From Actinocrispum wychmicini (lineage in GTDB: Bacteria > Actinomycetota > Actinomycetes > Mycobacteriales > Pseudonocardiaceae): a stretch of DNA of 64,000 bases. Every line of letters begins with the position of its first letter. Positions within the stretch are counted from its first letter, which is position 1. The notes beneath the pieces were generated by a model that was given only the letters and a program-made list of their open reading frames with translations, was not told the DNA's origin and did not search any database. Location: NCBI RefSeq assembly GCF_004345645.1, contig NZ_SLWS01000003.1, positions 558,001 to 622,000 on the forward strand, written 5' to 3'. The position numbers and the translations under genes are program-made. Shown piece by piece: positions 61,144-64,000 of this stretch.

Positions 61144-61767
61144 ATGAGTCCGCGGTCCATGAGCAAGGATGAGAAGCGCGCGGAGATCCTCGACGCGGCC
61201 ATCCGCGTCTTCGCTCGCACCGGGTTCCACGCGACGAAGATCGAGGATGTCGCCCGGGAGGCCCGGGTCGCCAAGGGAACGATCTATCTCTACTTCGATC
61301 GTCGTGAGGACATTCTGGACGCCGCTTTCGTCAGGTTCGCCGATGGGGTACTGACGCAGATGCGAGCGATCGCCAAGGCGCGCGAGCCCGCGTTGAGCCG
61401 GCTGCGTTCGATCGTGGAAGCGATGCTTGCCGGCGCGCAGTCCGGCCCCGACCTCGCCCGACTCGTGTTCGACTTCTGGGCGGCGCGGCGGATCGGGGGA
61501 AGCGGCGAGCGACCCGGCACGCCGGTCGATTTCGCGGGGATCTACGTCGAGTACCGCCAGTTGATCGGTTCGCTGCTGGAGCAGGCCAAGGACGAGGGCG
61601 CCGTGCGTGCCGACGTGCCCGAGGACACCCCAGCGGTGATCGTGGGGCTGGTCGAGGGCCTGCTGCTGCAATGCCTTGTCGATCCCGGAGCCCTGACGCC
61701 GTCGAGGATGGCGGAGCCTGCCCTGGCGGTCATCCTGGACGGCTTGGCACCCGGCGCGCCGCACTGA
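61144..61767 (+). CDS. TetR/AcrR-family transcriptional regulator
   Basis: A 207-residue repressor. The helix-turn-helix reads RAEILDAAIRVFARTGFHAT, then IEDVAREARVAKGTIYLYF, the classical TetR_N signature. The C-terminal domain (LVFDFWAARRIGG, FAGIYVEYRQLIGSLLEQAK) is of the variable ligand-binding type. GGAGG precedes the ATG. It lies just before an NAD(P)-binding reductase gene in the same direction and probably controls it and itself through the dyad upstream. Confidence 0.9.
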   Translation: MSPRSMSKDEKRAEILDAAIRVFARTGFHATKIEDVAREARVAKGTIYLYFDRREDILDAAFVRFADGVLTQMRAIAKAREPALSRLRSIVEAMLAGAQSGPDLARLVFDFWAARRIGGSGERPGTPVDFAGIYVEYRQLIGSLLEQAKDEGAVRADVPEDTPAVIVGLVEGLLLQCLVDPGALTPSRMAEPALAVILDGLAPGAPH

Positions 61768-61876
61768 CCAACTGACCACTGCGCTGGGCCACCGGCACGC
61801 GAGGGGGCATCTCCACAGCGCCCCGCTGGCGGTGTCGAGGTGACGGCGTTTCACTACTGACCAAAGGGAAACCGAG

Positions 61877-62761
61877 ATGGACGGCAAGACAGTGCTGGTC
61901 GCCGGCGCGACGGGGTACATCGGCAGGAACATTGCCTGGGCACTGCATGAGGGTGGCTATCGCGTTCGGGCCCTCGCCCGCGATCCGCGCCGCCTGGCCC
62001 CTGTACGCGATGCCTGCGATGAGGTCTTCACCGGCGAGGCGACCAGGCCAGGCACCCTCGACGGGCTCTGCGACGGCGTCGACGTGATCGTGTCATCGAT
62101 CGGTCTTCGGACGCTGCGCAGCCGACCGACACCCGAGGCGGTGGACCTTCACGCCAACCTCAACGTCCTGGAACAGGGGCTCCGCGCCGGGGTTCGGCGG
62201 TTCATCTTCGTCAGCGTGTTGCACGCCGTTGACATGATGGAGTCGGTTCCTGTTCTGCGCCCGCGCGAGGAGTTCATCCAGCGGCTCAAGGACAGCGGAC
62301 TGAACTGGACGGTGCTTCGGCCAACTGGCGCTTTCAACGACATGGCCGAGATCTTCCGATTCGCCCAGCGAGGCTGGGGGATCGTCTTCGGCCACGGGCA
62401 GTACCGGATCAATCCCGTGCACCCCGCGGACATCGGGCAGGTCGTGGTGAACGCGATCACCGACCCGTCGCTGCACAACGCTGAGTTCGGGTTCGGTGGT
62501 CCGGACACCTACACCGTGGCGGGGATCGCCGATCTGGCCCGGCGCGTTCTCGACCGGAGGCAACGGATGCTGCACCTGCCGTACTGGCCCGTGGACGCGC
62601 TGGCCGCCGCCGTGGGTCCGTTCAACCGCAACGCCTCCGGGTTCCTGACTTTTTTCCGACGGGCCCTGAGCCGGGACATGGTCGGCGTTCCGATCGGCCA
62701 GCACCATCTCCAGGACTATTTCCGTGCCCTGGCCGGTGACGGCGACACCGGCAGCTTCTGA
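61877..62761 (+). CDS. NmrA/atypical SDR-like NAD(P)-binding protein
   Basis: The 294-residue Rossmann protein has TVLVAGATGYIGRNIAWAL, the dinucleotide-binding loop of atypical SDRs (GATGYIG), and RDPRRLAPVRD, which suggests NADP(H) preference. FIFVSVLHAVDMM stands where SDRs have the Ser/Tyr region, and no YxxxK is seen. It may therefore be a sensor or an isomerase-like member rather than a classical reductase. WTVLRPTGAFNDMA and INPVHPADIGQVVVNAI are further family motifs. ATG has AAAGGGAA upstream, 109 bases after the TetR gene. Confidence 0.82.
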   Translation: MDGKTVLVAGATGYIGRNIAWALHEGGYRVRALARDPRRLAPVRDACDEVFTGEATRPGTLDGLCDGVDVIVSSIGLRTLRSRPTPEAVDLHANLNVLEQGLRAGVRRFIFVSVLHAVDMMESVPVLRPREEFIQRLKDSGLNWTVLRPTGAFNDMAEIFRFAQRGWGIVFGHGQYRINPVHPADIGQVVVNAITDPSLHNAEFGFGGPDTYTVAGIADLARRVLDRRQRMLHLPYWPVDALAAAVGPFNRNASGFLTFFRRALSRDMVGVPIGQHHLQDYFRALAGDGDTGSF

Positions 62762-62777
62762 CCCGACCCTTCCCAGA

Positions 62778-63443
62778 TCACCTGAAAGCCACCGGGTCGG
62801 TGCAGAAGCGGTGCTGCTGTGCATAGGGGACCCGCCCATGGAGCGCGATCTCGACGCCGTCCGCCTTGCCGAGTGCCAGAGCGGGCGGGTATGGCTGTGG
62901 CACGACCCCGAGACAGAAGACGACGCCCACCGGGTCGGACGGTAGTTTGGGTGGACCGTCATCGAAGGCGTCCCCGAAGGGGTGGTAGCCCGTTAACGGA
63001 CGGGGCACCCGGATGGTTCGCGACTCCGTGGTGCCGGGGCGGACGCGCAGTACGCCCACGGACGGCGGCACCGCCAGTTCCTCGACTTCGTCGGGCCAGT
63101 CGAAGAGCCGCTGCGCGATTTCAATGTTGTCGCCGGCCGGGACAACATATGCGTCACCCTTCGGCACCTTGCCCTGATGCGTGACGAGCGTTGGGGCTAC
63201 CAATTCCTTGCTACTTCGATTGACCACACGCCAGGTAACCGTGAGTTCCGCGCCGGTGATTGCCACATCGGCGTCGAACGTCACCTCGGCTGGAACCGTG
63301 GCGCCACCTGCTAGCTGGCCGGACCCGGCCCCTCCGCTGGTACCACAAGCGATGAGCAGCATTGCGCAGAAAGCAATCACCAAGCAGGCCCGCACGCTGG
63401 CACCGAACCTTCTTTCGACCGGACCCGAATCAACAATGTTCAC
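62778..63443 (-). CDS. Putative lipoprotein of unknown function
   Basis: The protein begins with a basic stretch and a hydrophobic core (FGASVRACLVIAFCAMLLIAC) ending in the lipobox LIAC, followed by a Gly/Ser-rich linker. The mature domain (VTFDADVAITGAELTVTWRVVNRSSKELV) looks like an Ig-type or DUF4352-like beta sandwich, but the family is not recognised. GTG 63443 has a GGGG ribosome site; GTG 63479 would add 12 residues. It should be anchored on the outer face of the membrane. Confidence 0.6.
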   Translation of the reverse strand: MNIVDSGPVERRFGASVRACLVIAFCAMLLIACGTSGGAGSGQLAGGATVPAEVTFDADVAITGAELTVTWRVVNRSSKELVAPTLVTHQGKVPKGDAYVVPAGDNIEIAQRLFDWPDEVEELAVPPSVGVLRVRPGTTESRTIRVPRPLTGYHPFGDAFDDGPPKLPSDPVGVVFCLGVVPQPYPPALALGKADGVEIALHGRVPYAQQHRFCTDPVAFR

Positions 63444-63537
63444 GACGCCCCACTGTTCAGCCAGGTCCGCATTCGACACCTCCGCTTCACGGGCCGCGAC
63501 GATCGCCGCGGTGACATCCGGGCGGTTGGCACGGTGG

Positions 63538-64000
63538 TCACTTGGGGTCGTTGAGTGCCATTCGGGCGGCGCGCATCTCCGCGTACATTTCCCATGGTCC
63601 TTGCGGGAGGACGTGCCCGGTTTCCAGGAAGGTCTTGAGGTTGGCCAGCACGGACGGCCATCCGGCGGAGACCGAGACGTGTTCGGCGTGGTCGGTCAGG
63701 TTCTCGTGAGTGACGGTGAGCCGGACGATGTCGCCGTGCGGCTCAATGTCAAAGGTGACTCGGCCGGGGCCGGTGGGCCGCTCCTCGTTCGGGCCGGTCC
63801 GGGTGATCACCAGCCGCTTGGGCGCCACGGCCGCCAGCACCGTGCCGACGAGGTCGGCGATCCCGGAACCATCGGTGCGCCGGTGCTCCCAGGGCGACCC
63901 GACCTGCCAGTCGGAGACGTTGCAGTGCTCTGCCCAGTATTCGGCGGTCACGTCGGCGTCGGTCAGCGCGTGCCAGACTCGCTCCGGCGTGGCCTGGATG
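63538..64000 (-). CDS. AHSA1/SRPBCC-type protein, N-terminus outside the window
   Basis: The frame runs off the right edge. Reading leftwards it gives IQATPERVWHALTDADVTAE, the hallmark start of AHSA1-type START domains, so the GTG at 63951 is not the true start. Later strands (GSPWEHRRTDG, RVTFDIEPHGDIVRLTVTHENL) and the terminal helix AGWPSVLANLKTFLETG complete the fold. In actinobacteria such genes usually sit beside an ArsR regulator, here perhaps beyond the edge. Ligand unknown. Confidence 0.85.
   Translation of the reverse strand, partial: IQATPERVWHALTDADVTAEYWAEHCNVSDWQVGSPWEHRRTDGSGIADLVGTVLAAVAPKRLVITRTGPNEERPTGPGRVTFDIEPHGDIVRLTVTHENLTDHAEHVSVSAGWPSVLANLKTFLETGHVLPQGPWEMYAEMRAARMALNDPK

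Noticed and set aside
63440-63661. Short minus-strand frame between the lipoprotein and AHSA1 genes
   Set aside because: Overlaps the AHSA1 coding end, very basic composition, no domain.
1-64000. CRISPR arrays, tRNA/rRNA genes, insertion sequences, attachment sites
   Set aside because: No regularly spaced repeats, tRNA-like cloverleaf ends, transposase or integrase motifs were seen on either strand by eye.

Overview
This 64 kb window comes from a high-GC actinomycete. Features that point there are SARP and TTA-codon regulation, GTG starts, a TIGR03086/DinB-type protein, and modular type I PKS genes with actinobacterial docking helices. The style fits Pseudonocardiaceae, but the genus cannot be fixed from the sequence alone. 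No rRNA, tRNA, CRISPR array, insertion sequence or phage gene was seen.

Bases 1-51.6 kb are essentially one hybrid PKS-NRPS cluster. A minus-strand operon (7151 down to 427) encodes a cystathionine-gamma-synthase-like PLP enzyme, an A-PCP-reductase protein, an aldo/keto reductase, a free-standing sulfotransferase and a DapF-like epimerase. The genes are tightly packed or overlapping and look like a dedicated route to an unusual amino-acid-derived unit. The end of an acyl-CoA dehydrogenase gene converges on it at the left edge. Divergent from it runs a plus-strand operon (7504-49398): P450, an alpha/beta hydrolase with a Cys-Asp-His triad (a Dieckmann cyclase candidate), a condensation-PCP protein, an adenylation-PCP protein, five PKS proteins and a SnoaL-like protein. 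A SARP regulator with a TTA codon and a GT2 glycosyltransferase follow.

The PKS reads: loading AT-ACP; module 1 KS-AT(methylmalonyl)-DH-ER-KR-ACP; module 2 KS-AT(malonyl)-DH-KR-ACP; modules 3, 4 and 5 KS-AT(methylmalonyl)-DH-KR-ACP; module 6 KS-AT(malonyl)-DH-KR-ACP; module 7 KS-AT(malonyl)-ACP. There is no thioesterase. Colinearity predicts a branched chain with five conjugated double bonds ending in a beta-ketoacyl thioester. The C-PCP/A-PCP pair would add an amino acid, and the Cys hydrolase could close a tetramic acid (or pyridone), as in the tirandamycin/streptolydigin/lipomycin type of pathway. This product assignment is inference; the domain calls are read from motifs.

From 51.6 kb to the end the genes are ordinary chromosomal ones: a lytic-transglycosylase-like lipoprotein with TatA, a secreted endonuclease/exonuclease/phosphatase-family protein, a decayed Ada/AlkA gene, a secreted protein of unknown role, a RluA pseudouridine synthase, several TetR/MarR regulators with readable palindromic operators, a phosphotransferase, flavodoxin, an NAD(P)-binding reductase, a lipoprotein and a truncated AHSA1-type protein at the right edge.
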